Source: Rubrivivax sp. (lineage in GTDB: Bacteria; Pseudomonadota; Gammaproteobacteria; Burkholderiales; Burkholderiaceae_C). Taken from it: a DNA stretch of 64,000 nucleotides. How positions within the stretch are numbered: the first letter of the stretch is position 1; each line of letters starts with the position of its first letter. The notes under the pieces were generated by a model. The model was not told the DNA's origin. It did no database searches and worked only from the letters and a program-made list of their open reading frames with translations. The DNA lies in assembly GCA_019635315.1 (NCBI GenBank), contig JAHBZT010000004.1, positions 643,902 to 707,901 of the forward strand, given 5' to 3'. Positions 27,490 to 39,839 of the stretch are shown in pieces. Position numbers and translations under genes: made by a program.

Positions 27490-28044
27490 ATGAAACTCCA
27501 CCCCCTGTCCGCCGCGCTCGCCCTGGGCGCCGGCCTGCTCGCCGCCACGCCCGCGCTGGCGGAGGAACGCATCTGCACCGGCCGCATCGGTGCCGTCTCG
27601 CTGGACAACGTCTTCGTGCCGGACGGCCGCTCCTGCGTGCTGGCGCAGACGCGGCTGAAGGGCAATGTCGTCGTCGGCACCGGCGCCACGCTGACGGCGC
27701 GCAGCGTCAGCGTCAACGGCAACGTGCAGGCCGAAGGCGCGCAGGCGGTGACGATCGAGGGCCGGTCGATGATCGGCGGCTCGGTGCAGATCGTGCAGGG
27801 TTATGCCGCCAGCGTCACCGCGGCCACCGTCGGCGGCACGATCCTGGTCGACGAGAACACCGGCCCGGTGTCGGTGCTGCGCAACCGCGTCACCGGCGAC
27901 ATCCAGCTCTTCGCCAACCAGGGCGGGGTGACGGTCATCGACAACCGCATCAACGGCAACCTGCAGTGCAAGGAGAACGCGCCGCCGCCGACCGGCTACG
28001 GCAACCGCGCCGCGAGCAAGGAGGACCAGTGCGCCGGTCTCTGA
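27490..28044 (+). CDS. Secreted beta-helix-like protein of unknown function
   Basis: A 184-aa protein with GAGGAA before the ATG and a signal peptide cleaved near LAEER. The mature part is a chain of short Val/Ile/Gly/Asn repeats (LKGNVVVGTGATLTARSVSVNGNVQ, IGGSVQIVQG, ITGDIQLFANQGG type), as in right-handed parallel beta-helices or bactofilin/DUF3060-like folds. A few Cys residues could form disulfides. No enzyme motif is visible. It carries motif copy C upstream and so appears to be the last member of the CHAT/subtilisin regulon. It might be a subtilisin substrate or a structural exoprotein, which is inference. Confidence 0.88.
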   Translation: MKLHPLSAALALGAGLLAATPALAEERICTGRIGAVSLDNVFVPDGRSCVLAQTRLKGNVVVGTGATLTARSVSVNGNVQAEGAQAVTIEGRSMIGGSVQIVQGYAASVTAATVGGTILVDENTGPVSVLRNRVTGDIQLFANQGGVTVIDNRINGNLQCKENAPPPTGYGNRAASKEDQCAGL

Positions 28045-29169
<1,125 letters not shown>

Positions 29170-29176
29170 CGACCGC

Positions 29177-30076
29177 ATGAGCACGCTGCAGCTGTTCTCG
29201 CCCTCCGGCGCCGTGCCGCGTGCCGACGCGCTGCGGCGCGCCGAGCGTCGCCTGCGTGGCCTGGGCTTCGAGGTCGCTTGCGACGCGGCCGCGCTGGCGC
29301 GCGTGCAGCGGTTCGCCGGCGACGACGCGACGCGCCTGGCTGCGCTGCACCGCCTGGCCGATGCCGCGCCGGCGATCGCGATGGCCACGCGCGGCGGCTA
29401 CGGCCTGACGCGGCTGCTCGACGCCATCGACTGGCCGCGCCTGGCCCGCAGCGTCGAGCGCGGCACGCGCTGGGTCGGCCACAGCGACCTGACGGCGCTG
29501 CAGCTGGGGCTGCTGGCCGCCACCCGCGCGCCGAGCTGGGCCGGGCCGATGGCGCTGGCCGACTTCGGCCGCCCGGACAACGCTGGCGGCGTCGACGAGG
29601 TGACGCGCGACGTCTTCCTGGAGGCGATGGACGGGCGGCTGCACGCGCTGGGCTTCCGCACCGCGGCCGGCTTCGACGGCCTCGCGGTGCGCGGCACGCT
29701 GTGGGGCGGCAACCTGACGGTGCTGCTGTCGCTGCTCGGCACCCGGCACTGGCCCAAGGTGAAGGGCGGCGTGCTGTTCCTGGAGGACGTCGGCGAGCAC
29801 CCGTACCGCATCGAGCGCATGCTGCTGCAGCTGCACCAGGCCGGCGTGCTGGCGGCGCAGAAGGCGCTGCTGCTGGGCGCCTTCAGCGAGTTCCGCGCGG
29901 CGCCGAACGACCACGGCTACGGCTTGAAGCAGGTCATCGCGACCTTGCGCGCGCTGACACCGACGCCGGTGCTGACCGGGCTGCCTTTCGGCCACGTGCA
30001 TCCGAAGCTGACGCTGCCGGTCGGCCGCCGCGTCGAACTGCTGGTCGACGGCCGCGAAGTGCTGCTGGGCTGGTAG
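29177..30076 (+). CDS. LD-carboxypeptidase (peptidase S66 family)
   Basis: A 299-aa cytoplasmic protein of normal S66 length. MATRGGYGLTRLLDAIDW carries the GGYG motif near the active site, WVGHSDLTALQLGLLA is the following family block, GGNLTVLLSLLGT lies mid-protein, and GHVHPKLTLPVG is the C-terminal His segment. The family (LdcA) removes the terminal D-Ala from cytoplasmic murein tetrapeptides during cell-wall recycling. It sits 7 nt after tadA, an arrangement common in betaproteobacteria. Confidence 0.92.
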   Translation: MSTLQLFSPSGAVPRADALRRAERRLRGLGFEVACDAAALARVQRFAGDDATRLAALHRLADAAPAIAMATRGGYGLTRLLDAIDWPRLARSVERGTRWVGHSDLTALQLGLLAATRAPSWAGPMALADFGRPDNAGGVDEVTRDVFLEAMDGRLHALGFRTAAGFDGLAVRGTLWGGNLTVLLSLLGTRHWPKVKGGVLFLEDVGEHPYRIERMLLQLHQAGVLAAQKALLLGAFSEFRAAPNDHGYGLKQVIATLRALTPTPVLTGLPFGHVHPKLTLPVGRRVELLVDGREVLLGW

Positions 30077-30621
30077 GCGGCGTGCCGCGCGGCCCGCTTG
30101 CGCTGCGGGCAAGGACGGCCGTCTGCGACGCGCGGACCTCGGCGCCGGAGGTTCCGGGGCAGGCCCGGATCCGCCAGCTGATGTGCCGCCAGCGACTGCT
30201 GGGGGCGGTGCCGCAGCCGGACGGCAGCGGAAGCGGCGCCGCTGGGGTGTCGGCCGGCTTGCGCGGACACCTCGCTCTGACACCTCGTGATGTTGCATCG
30301 TGCCAACGCGGGCCGTAACAGGTCGCTAGGGACTAGCCCTAGTTTTCACGCCCCCCGGAGCCAGGGGGGCGCCCCGCGCGGCCCGCGCAAGTCCCTGACG
30401 CGAAACGACTTTTCGATGGCGACCGGGGATGCCGGGCAGGCCGGCGCGGGCGCCGGCCGACTGGGGTGGGCAATCACCGTGGCCGGGGCGCCCGTGGGCA
30501 CAGTGACAATCTGCTTACACGTCGCGCGCATGGGGTCGGCAGTGTCGGTACGCCCTCGTCTGCCGGGCGCGCGAGTTGTGTTTCCCTTCGGGCAACCCTT
30601 CATCTCAGGAGTGTTCTTCAC
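30077..30621. promoter_or_regulatory. 545-bp leader before the second TonB receptor
   Basis: No convincing gene is present. CTAGGGACTAGCCCTAG at 30326-30342 is an inverted repeat with 6-bp arms followed by TTTTC, which could be an operator. GTGACA near 30500 and AT-rich patches hint at a promoter further down. The receptor has AGGAG about 12 nt before its ATG. Confidence 0.4.
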
Positions 30622-33228
<2,607 letters not shown>

Positions 33229-33255
33229 TGCTCTGAGCGTTTCATCAGGTGTGCG

Positions 33256-33288
33256 CGGCGACCCGCTTCGGCGGGTCGCCGCTTTTTC
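33256..33288 (+). terminator. Rho-independent terminator after the TonB receptor
   Basis: A 12-bp perfect stem GCGGCGACCCGC / GCGGGTCGCCGC with a TTCG loop, followed by five T (33284-33288). Confidence 0.93.
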
Positions 33289-33294
33289 GGGCCT

Positions 33295-33300
33295 AAGATC
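33295..33300 (+). promoter_or_regulatory. Candidate -10 box (TAAGAT)
   Basis: TAAGAT lies 30 bp before the 33330 gene and just after the terminator. The same hexamer occurs 45 bp before the sulfotransferase gene (38388-38393). No convincing -35 was found. Confidence 0.3.
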
Positions 33301-33329
33301 GGTGTCGATCACGACACGGGACTTCCACG

Positions 33330-33995
33330 ATGACCGCCCTCAACGCGACCGTCACGCCGATGTGGGCGGTACCGCTGATGCACTGCCAGCTGCCGGCGCA
33401 CGAGTCGCTGAACGCCGAGCTGGCGCGGCTGTTCCTGGCCATGGAAGCCGAGGGCGACCGCCACCGCGACCGCGAGCGCCGCGACACGCAGGTCGGCATC
33501 TTCGAGAGCCACTTCGCGCTGCACCGGCGCAGCGACCCCTGCATCACGCAGCTGTTCGGCCACATCGGGCAGGCGCTGTACGGCTTCGTCCAGGGCATCA
33601 ACCAGTATTCCGACGTCGAGATGGCCAACATCCACCTCGACATGCACAGCTGGTTCCACGTCACGCGCCGTGGCGGCTTCCAGAGCGTGCACAACCACCC
33701 CAATGCGAGCTGGTCCGCGATCTACTGCGTGGACCCCGGCGACGGTGCCGAGCCGAGCAGCGGCATCGTGCGCTTTCACGACCCCAAGAACGACAGCCTG
33801 ATGTACCGCGACCCGGGCAATGCGCGGCTGCAGCCGCCCTACCTGCTGGGCGCCTGGCAGCTGACGCACCGGCCGGGGCAACTGATCGTCTTCCCGTCCT
33901 ACGTCCTGCACGAGGTCTTCCCGTATACCGGCCAGCGACCGCGCATCGTCGTGGCGCTGAATGCCTGGGCGCAATGGCGCACCCTGCCGGCCTGA
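33330..33995 (+). CDS. Putative 2-oxoglutarate/Fe(II)-type oxygenase (TIGR02466-like)
   Basis: A 221-aa cupin-like protein with the iron-site pattern: QSVHNHPNASWSAIYCVDPG carries the first His, FPSYVLHEVFPYTG the second, and RPRIVVALNAW contains the Arg expected to hold 2-oxoglutarate. It resembles the putative 2OG-Fe(II) oxygenase family TIGR02466, a fold that usually hydroxylates proteins, peptides or small molecules. It opens the gene set downstream of the receptor, and a second family member is fused to TPRs at 36967. Its target is unknown. Confidence 0.85.
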   Translation: MTALNATVTPMWAVPLMHCQLPAHESLNAELARLFLAMEAEGDRHRDRERRDTQVGIFESHFALHRRSDPCITQLFGHIGQALYGFVQGINQYSDVEMANIHLDMHSWFHVTRRGGFQSVHNHPNASWSAIYCVDPGDGAEPSSGIVRFHDPKNDSLMYRDPGNARLQPPYLLGAWQLTHRPGQLIVFPSYVLHEVFPYTGQRPRIVVALNAWAQWRTLPA

Positions 33996-34009
33996 GGGCG
34001 GCTGCCATC

Positions 34010-35008
34010 GTGCCCGTCGAAGCCAGCCAGCCGCCCGCGGCGGCGCCCTGGGAGGCCCTGTGGCGCAGCGGCGTGCTGCATTCCTGCGCCATCGGCATCC
34101 GCGGCAACTACGACCAGGAGATCCTCGCCTTCTGGCGACAGCGCTTCGCCGGCATGGCCGACGGGCAGGTGCTGGTCGACGTGGGCACCGGCAACGGGGC
34201 CATCGCGCTGCTGGCGCGGCAGGCGGCGCGCGAGCGCGGCATCGCGCTGCAGATCCACGGCGTGGACCTGGCCGACATCGACCCGCCGCGCGACGTGCCG
34301 GGGGGCGCGGCGCTCTACGAGGGCATACGCTTTCACCCGCGCACGGCCATGACGCACATGCCCTTCGCCGACGGTGCCGTGGCCTTGCTGTGCTCGCAGT
34401 TCTCTTTCGAGTATGCGCCGCACGCCGAGGCGGCCGCCGAGATCCTGCGCGTCATCGGCCCGCAGGGCCGAGCGGCGTTCATCGTGCACAGCGCCGAATC
34501 GGTGATTGCCGAGGTCGGCCGCGCGCAGCACGACGCCTGCGGCTGGCTGCTGCAGACGAGCGGCGTGCTGCCGGCGACGACCGCGCTGGCGACCGCGATG
34601 GCCGGGGCCACCGCGCCTGCGCTGCGCGCCGCACTCGCACGCGACCCGGCTGCGGAAGCCGCGCGCCATGCCTTCAACGCCGAGGCGACCACGCTGATGG
34701 ACCGCATCGAGGCGCAGCCTGCGGCCCAGGTGCTGCAGCAGACGGCGCAGCGCATCGCGAAGCTGCTGGCGGAGCCGGCGCGCACGCGCGACGAGGCGGC
34801 GGCGAAGGTGGCCGGCCTGCGGCGCTGGATCGAGGACGAACAGGCGCGGCTGGCGCTGATGCAGGCGGCGATGCTGGACCGTTCGGCGCTGGAGCATGTC
34901 GTGGGCCTGTTCGGCGCGACCGGGCTGCCGGTGCAGTCCGGCCGGCTGGTCTACGGCGGCTCGGTCGCGATGGGGTGGACGATCGATGTCGGGCACCAGC
35001 GCGGCTGA
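34010..35008 (+). CDS. SAM-dependent class I methyltransferase
   Basis: A 332-aa protein. VLVDVGTGNGAIALLARQAA is the SAM-binding motif I, HGVDLADIDPP motif II and MPFADGAVALLCSQFSFEYAP the motif IV region. A helical C-terminal extension (about 200-320) is longer than in minimal methyltransferases. I choose GTG 34010 because GAGGG lies just upstream; ATG 33974 is in frame but overlaps the previous gene with no ribosome-binding site. The end overlaps the glycosyltransferase gene by 23 nt. The substrate is unknown. Confidence 0.86.
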   Translation: MPVEASQPPAAAPWEALWRSGVLHSCAIGIRGNYDQEILAFWRQRFAGMADGQVLVDVGTGNGAIALLARQAARERGIALQIHGVDLADIDPPRDVPGGAALYEGIRFHPRTAMTHMPFADGAVALLCSQFSFEYAPHAEAAAEILRVIGPQGRAAFIVHSAESVIAEVGRAQHDACGWLLQTSGVLPATTALATAMAGATAPALRAALARDPAAEAARHAFNAEATTLMDRIEAQPAAQVLQQTAQRIAKLLAEPARTRDEAAAKVAGLRRWIEDEQARLALMQAAMLDRSALEHVVGLFGATGLPVQSGRLVYGGSVAMGWTIDVGHQRG

Positions 35009-36911
35009 CCGCGCTCGCGAACTGCACGGCGGCGGCCAGCTCGCGGCGGCCGAGCCGCTGTACCGTGCGGCGCTGCAGGCCGAGCCGCAGGACCTCGGGC
35101 TGACCCGCGACCTGGCCGTGCTGCTGATGCAGGCGCGGCGCGAGGCAGAGGCGGCGGCGCTGCTCGACCGGCCGGAACTGCTCGCGCGCGCCGACGCCGA
35201 CCTGCTGACGGTCCTGGCGCTGTGCCTGCGCGCCAGCGGCCGGCACGAGCGCGCGCTGCAGGTGGCGCAGCAGCTGGTGACTGTTGACGCCGGCGCGTCG
35301 CTGGGCTGGCTGCTGCTGGGCAGCCTGCAGGTGCTGCTGGGCGCGGCCGCTCCCGGCGAGGCGGCGCTGCGCCGCTGCGTGGCGATCGAGCCCGCGCTGG
35401 CCGAGGCCTGGCACTACCTCGGCGAATCGCTGCAGCAGCAGGGGCGCTGGGACGAGGCGATCGCGGCCTACGGCGTGGCCGCCCGCCGCCAGCCCGCCGA
35501 CGGCATCAACGTCGCGGTGTGCCACGAGCTCGCCGGACGCCTGGCCACCGCCGAGGCGGGCTACCGCGACATGCTGCGCCTGATGCCCGGCCGCGCCGAC
35601 CTGCTGGCCCGGCTGGCCCAGGTGCAGGCGATGCAGTGCCGCTTCGAGGCGGAGGCCGCGTCGACGGCCGCGCTGGCGCAGGCGCTGGGGCGTCCGCTGG
35701 CGGCCGACGATGCGCCGGAGCCCTTCATCCTGTCCTGGCTGGACCTGGATCCGGCGGTCCGGGCCGCAACGCTGCGCCGGCACGCCCGCCGCATCCAGAC
35801 GGCGGTGACGCCGCTGCCGCCGGCCGCGCGCGACCCGCGTGGCGGGGGCCCGCTGCGCCTGGGCTACCTGTCGGCCGACTTCGGCCCGCACGCCGTCGGC
35901 GAACTCGTGCGCGGGCATTTCGCGGCGCACGACCGCAGCCGCTTCCAGGTCACGGGCTATTCGCTGCGGGCCCACCAGGGCCCGGTCGCCGAGGAGATCC
36001 GTCGCGGCTTCGATGCCTTCGTCGACTGCGACGGCCTGAGCGACCGTGCCGTGGCCGAGGCGATACGCGCCGACGGCATCGACGTGCTGATCGACATGAC
36101 CGGTTTCACCCACGGCGCCCGGCCGCGCATCCTGGCAATGCGTCCGGCGCCGCTGCAGCTGGGCTGGCTGGGTTTCGTGCACGGCCACCAGGCGCCCTGG
36201 CTGGACGCGCTGCTGCTGGACGAACATGTGCGCCCAGCCGGCCTGTCCTGGCCCTACGACGACCGTGTCGTCGACCTGCCGGGCACGCTGCTGCCGGGAT
36301 CGCCGTTCCCGGCCGGCCGGCGCGATCGCGCCCGCTTCGGCTGGCCCGAGGACGTCGTCGTGCTGGCCAGCTTCAACAATGCCTACAAGCTCGGCCCGCC
36401 GCTGCTCGCCGCCTGGGCCGAGATCCTGCGTCGCGCGCCGCGGGCGATCCTCGTGGTCTACCTGCCGGCCGCTGCGCGCGAAGACTTCCTGCAGCTGTGG
36501 TCGGCCCAGGGCGGTGCCGGCGACCGCCTGCACCTCGTCGACAAGCTGCCCGGCGACCAGCACGCGGACCGCTGCGCCAGCTGCGACCTGCTGCTCGATG
36601 CCTTCCGCTACCAGGGCGGCGCGACCTCGATGCAGGCCGTGGCCAGCGGCCTGCCGGTGCTGACCTGGGGTGGTGGCGTCACGCCACTGCAGCGGCTGGG
36701 CGTGAGCCTGAACCGGTTTCTGGGCCTGGACGATCTGGTCTGTCCGGACGCCGGCAGCTACGTGGATCGCGCAGTCGCGCTGTGCAGCGATTCCGCGCAG
36801 GTGCAGGCCGTGCGCGATCGCCTGCGCGTGCAGGCCGTGCAGCGTGGCCTGTTCGAGGCACGGCGCGCGGCCGCCGCGATCGAACAGGCGGTCCTGAGGC
36901 TCGTCGCCTGA
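34986..36911 (+). CDS. TPR protein with SPINDLY/OGT-like (GT41) glycosyltransferase domain
   Basis: A 641-aa protein. Residues about 1-235 are TPRs (AAEPLYRAALQAEPQDLGL, PALAEAWHYLGESLQQQGRWDEA). Residues about 275-640 match O-GlcNAc-transferase/SPINDLY: LRLGYLSADFGPHAVGEL, DVLIDMTGFTHGARPRILAMRPAPLQ, FVHGHQAPWLD, ASFNNAYKLGPP and DAFRYQGGATSMQA. Relatives glycosylate Ser/Thr (GlcNAc or fucose) of proteins in plants and animals; bacterial ones are mostly uncharacterised. No signal peptide is seen. It shares 23 nt with the methyltransferase gene. Confidence 0.9.
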   Translation: MSGTSAADRARELHGGGQLAAAEPLYRAALQAEPQDLGLTRDLAVLLMQARREAEAAALLDRPELLARADADLLTVLALCLRASGRHERALQVAQQLVTVDAGASLGWLLLGSLQVLLGAAAPGEAALRRCVAIEPALAEAWHYLGESLQQQGRWDEAIAAYGVAARRQPADGINVAVCHELAGRLATAEAGYRDMLRLMPGRADLLARLAQVQAMQCRFEAEAASTAALAQALGRPLAADDAPEPFILSWLDLDPAVRAATLRRHARRIQTAVTPLPPAARDPRGGGPLRLGYLSADFGPHAVGELVRGHFAAHDRSRFQVTGYSLRAHQGPVAEEIRRGFDAFVDCDGLSDRAVAEAIRADGIDVLIDMTGFTHGARPRILAMRPAPLQLGWLGFVHGHQAPWLDALLLDEHVRPAGLSWPYDDRVVDLPGTLLPGSPFPAGRRDRARFGWPEDVVVLASFNNAYKLGPPLLAAWAEILRRAPRAILVVYLPAAAREDFLQLWSAQGGAGDRLHLVDKLPGDQHADRCASCDLLLDAFRYQGGATSMQAVASGLPVLTWGGGVTPLQRLGVSLNRFLGLDDLVCPDAGSYVDRAVALCSDSAQVQAVRDRLRVQAVQRGLFEARRAAAAIEQAVLRLVA

Positions 36912-36966
36912 GCCCCGGGGGCGCGCCTTCACGACCGGCACCCACCGAAGCCCCCGCCACCGCGCC

Positions 36967-38253
36967 ATGCACGACCCCCGCACGATCACGGACCAGGTCC
37001 GCGAGCTGATCCGCCTGGGCCGCCGGGACGCGGCGCGCACGTTGCTGGACGCGGCGCTGACCGCGGCGCCGGACCAGCCGGAGCTTCGCTACCTGCGCGG
37101 CATGCTGCATGCCGAAACCGGGGCCGATCGGCGGGCGCTGGCCGACTTCGATGCCGCGCTGCGGCTGGCCCCCGACGTGCCGCCGCTGCGGTTCAACCGG
37201 GGGCTGGTGCTGTTCCGGCTGGAGTTCCTGCCGGAGGCGCTGGCCGACTTCGAGCACCTCGTGCGCATCCAGCCGGGCCATGCCGACGCCTGGACCAACA
37301 TCGGCATCATCCAGCTCCGCCAGGGCCGCATCGGCGAGGCCATCACCAGCCTGGAGGCGGCCCACCGCCTGGCGCCGGCCTCGCCGGTCGTGATGCGCAC
37401 GCTGGGCAATGCGCTGCGCGACGCCGGCCGCCCGCACGATGCGCTGCTGCTGCACCAGCGTGTGCTGCAGGCGACGCCGGCCGATCCCGCCGCGCTGACC
37501 GACTGCGCGCTGTGCCTGCTGTCGCTGGATCGTCACGAGACGGCGCGCGACCTGTACCGGCGCGCGCTGGCCCTCGATCCCGGCGACCAGACGGCGCTGG
37601 CCGGCCTGGTCCTGGCGGGCGAGGCGCCTGCCGCCGGCGGGGCAGGCGCGGCGCTGATGGACTACGAGTCGCTGCTGGGCTGCAGCGTGCCGGGCGGCGC
37701 CGACGAACTCGACCTCCAGGCGCTGCGCGAGCAGGCACTGGCCCACGAACGACTGGTCTGGGAGCCCGCCGGCCGCTCGACGCGGGCCGGTCGCCAGAGC
37801 TCGCTGTTGGACCTGGCGCCCGGCAGCCGGTTTGCCGACTACCACGAGCGCATCGTGCGCCATGTCCAGCAGCGCATGCACGACCTGGCCAGCGACCCGC
37901 GGCTGGCCGGACACCCGTGGCTGGCGGCGATGCCGCGACGCTGGCATCTGCAGTCGTGGATCACCGTGCTGGAGCAGGGCGGGCAGCAGACGCCGCACAT
38001 CCACCCGGCCGGCTGGCTGAGCGGCGTCGTTTACGTCGACGCGGGCCGCCCGCTCACCGCCGACGCCGGCAACCTGGTCTTCGGCCATGCGCCGGCGGAC
38101 ATTCCGCTACGACGGCCGGTGCAGGACCGCACGCACCACCCGGTGGCCGGGCAGATCGTCACCTTTCCGTCCTACTTCTTCCACCACACGACGCCCTTCC
38201 AGGGGGCCGGCCCGCGCATCAGCATGGCCTTCGACGTCGTGCCGGACCCCTGA
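36967..38253 (+). CDS. TPR protein fused to a putative 2OG-Fe(II) oxygenase domain
   Basis: A 428-aa protein. The N-terminal 220 residues are TPRs (ALADFDAALRLAPDVPPLRFN, DAWTNIGIIQLRQGRIGEAI, ARDLYRRALALDPGDQ). The C-terminal half has HIHPAGWLSGVVYVDAG (first metal His) and FPSYFFHHTTPFQGAGPRISMAFDV (second His and Arg), the pattern also seen in the 33330 protein. TPRs probably dock the substrate protein. It starts 55 nt after the glycosyltransferase gene. Confidence 0.87.
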   Translation: MHDPRTITDQVRELIRLGRRDAARTLLDAALTAAPDQPELRYLRGMLHAETGADRRALADFDAALRLAPDVPPLRFNRGLVLFRLEFLPEALADFEHLVRIQPGHADAWTNIGIIQLRQGRIGEAITSLEAAHRLAPASPVVMRTLGNALRDAGRPHDALLLHQRVLQATPADPAALTDCALCLLSLDRHETARDLYRRALALDPGDQTALAGLVLAGEAPAAGGAGAALMDYESLLGCSVPGGADELDLQALREQALAHERLVWEPAGRSTRAGRQSSLLDLAPGSRFADYHERIVRHVQQRMHDLASDPRLAGHPWLAAMPRRWHLQSWITVLEQGGQQTPHIHPAGWLSGVVYVDAGRPLTADAGNLVFGHAPADIPLRRPVQDRTHHPVAGQIVTFPSYFFHHTTPFQGAGPRISMAFDVVPDP

Positions 38254-38275
38254 CCGCGCTGCCGAGGGGCAGCGG

Positions 38276-38329
38276 CCTGGCCGGGCACGGCGCACCCCCG
38301 CCGCGGGGGCCGGGTGCGGCCCGGCCAGG
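38276..38329. repeat. Nested inverted repeat between oxygenase and sulfotransferase genes
   Basis: Outer 11-bp arms CCTGGCCGGGC (38276-38286) and GCCCGGCCAGG (38319-38329) enclose a 6-bp inner hairpin CCCCCG-CCG-CGGGGG (38295-38309). There is no T-run, so it may be a terminator-like or mRNA-stabilising structure. Confidence 0.55.
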
Positions 38330-38437
38330 CGATGCGCGCGAGGTCGCCGGGTCCACGGCTCCACGGACCCGGCGCCGCGGCCCCGCTTAAGATCGTCCGG
38401 CCCGTTGCCCCGGACCAGCCCCAGAGAACACCGCGTC

Positions 38438-39799
38438 ATGTTCATCGATTGGGGAGCCCATCCCGACCCCGAGATCGAACAGCTCGTCCGCACGGGCGCC
38501 GAGCACGCCCTGCTCGAGGCACTGCGGACGCCTCGTGTCGGCGTCGATCCGTTCGCGCAGCTGCTTCTGTTCGACCGGCTGCGCGCGCTGCGGCCGGGCG
38601 ACGCGAACCTGCTGGCGACCTGGATGCCGGCGATGCTGATGACGAACCGGCCGGCACCGGTGCATGCGATCACCCGTCACTGGCCGGCGGATCGCGGGCC
38701 GGCGCCGCCGTGGCGGCTGATCGCCGCGCAGGTCGCGCAGACCATGGGCGACCGCGACGAGGCCCGCAGGCGCTACCAGGCGCTGCTGGCCGCGTGCCCG
38801 GACATGATCGACGCCTGGCAGAAGTACTTCGAGTTCGAGTCCGCCGAGCGCCTGCAGCCTGACGCGATCGCGCGGGTCCGGACGATGCTGGCGGGCGACG
38901 CCGACCCTTATGTCCGCGAAAAGGCCGCCTTCGCCCTCGCGGCCGCGACCAAGGGGACGGACCCGCTGCAGGCCTTTCGACTGGCGACCGCGGCGCATGC
39001 GCTCAAGCGGCAACGGCAGGGGGCCTGGAGCCGCGGCGAGCTCGAGTCGCGCCTGGCCGCCGACCGGGCCTGCACGCCGCAGGATGTCGGCCCGGCCCCG
39101 GGGCCACGGCCGGTCTTCGTGGTCGGCCTGCCGCGCAGCGGCACGACGCTGCTCGAGCGCATGCTGGGCTCGCACTCCTGCATCGCGGGTGTCGGCGAGC
39201 AGCCGCTGCTGGCGAGCTGGGCCGCCCGGCGGGCCGCGATGGGCACGGCCGCGACCCCCGGCGCGGCCTATGCAGCGGCCTGGTACAAGGCGGCGCTGCA
39301 CGACCTCGCCGGTGGCGCGCAGGTCGTGGTCGACAAGCTGCCGGCCAATGCCGAGCATGTCGGGCTGATCCTGGCGACCTTCGCCGACGCGCTGGTGCTC
39401 TGGCTGGAGCGCGACCTGGCCGACTGCGCGATGTCGATCCACCTGCACGACTTCGAGGCCGGCCTGCGCTACGCCGACGACGTGCACGACCTGGCCGCCT
39501 ACGCCGGCCTGCTGTACCGGCACCTGCAAGGGTGGCGCGAACGCGCCCCCGAGCGCGTGCTGCACCTGCGCTACGAGGACCTGCTGGACGACCCGGCGCG
39601 GGCCCTGGAGCCGCTGCTTTCGCGGACCGGCCTTCAGTGGGAGTCCTCGATGCTGGACTTCTGGCAGCGCGACGAGCAGAGCGCCACTTTCAGCGAAGCG
39701 CAGGTGCGCCGGCCCGTGAACCGCGACGCCGTCGGCGCCTGGCGGCGCTACCTGCCGGATGCCGAGGCGTTCGTGCGCGCGCTCGGCGTGACGCCCTGA
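38438..39799 (+). CDS. TPR-containing sulfotransferase
   Basis: A 453-aa protein. The N-terminal 220 residues are helical repeats (DEARRRYQALLAACPDMIDAW). The C-terminal half is a sulfotransferase with the PAPS 5'-phosphosulfate loop GLPRSGTT at 230-237, VVDKLPANAEH, and LHLRYEDLLDDPARALEPLL near the 3'-phosphate site. It would transfer sulfate from PAPS to a protein, peptide or glycan. TAAGAT at 38388-38393 is a possible -10. It closes the receptor-linked modification island. Confidence 0.88.
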   Translation: MFIDWGAHPDPEIEQLVRTGAEHALLEALRTPRVGVDPFAQLLLFDRLRALRPGDANLLATWMPAMLMTNRPAPVHAITRHWPADRGPAPPWRLIAAQVAQTMGDRDEARRRYQALLAACPDMIDAWQKYFEFESAERLQPDAIARVRTMLAGDADPYVREKAAFALAAATKGTDPLQAFRLATAAHALKRQRQGAWSRGELESRLAADRACTPQDVGPAPGPRPVFVVGLPRSGTTLLERMLGSHSCIAGVGEQPLLASWAARRAAMGTAATPGAAYAAAWYKAALHDLAGGAQVVVDKLPANAEHVGLILATFADALVLWLERDLADCAMSIHLHDFEAGLRYADDVHDLAAYAGLLYRHLQGWRERAPERVLHLRYEDLLDDPARALEPLLSRTGLQWESSMLDFWQRDEQSATFSEAQVRRPVNRDAVGAWRRYLPDAEAFVRALGVTP

Positions 39800-39839
39800 C
39801 GACGGGCCGGCGGCCGCGCGCCGGCTCGCCGCCGGATCG

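Noticed and set aside
21823-28044. A Craspase (type III-E CRISPR) locus
   Set aside because: No gRAMP/Cas7-11, no other cas gene and no repeat array; only the TPR-CHAT and sigma parts resemble it.
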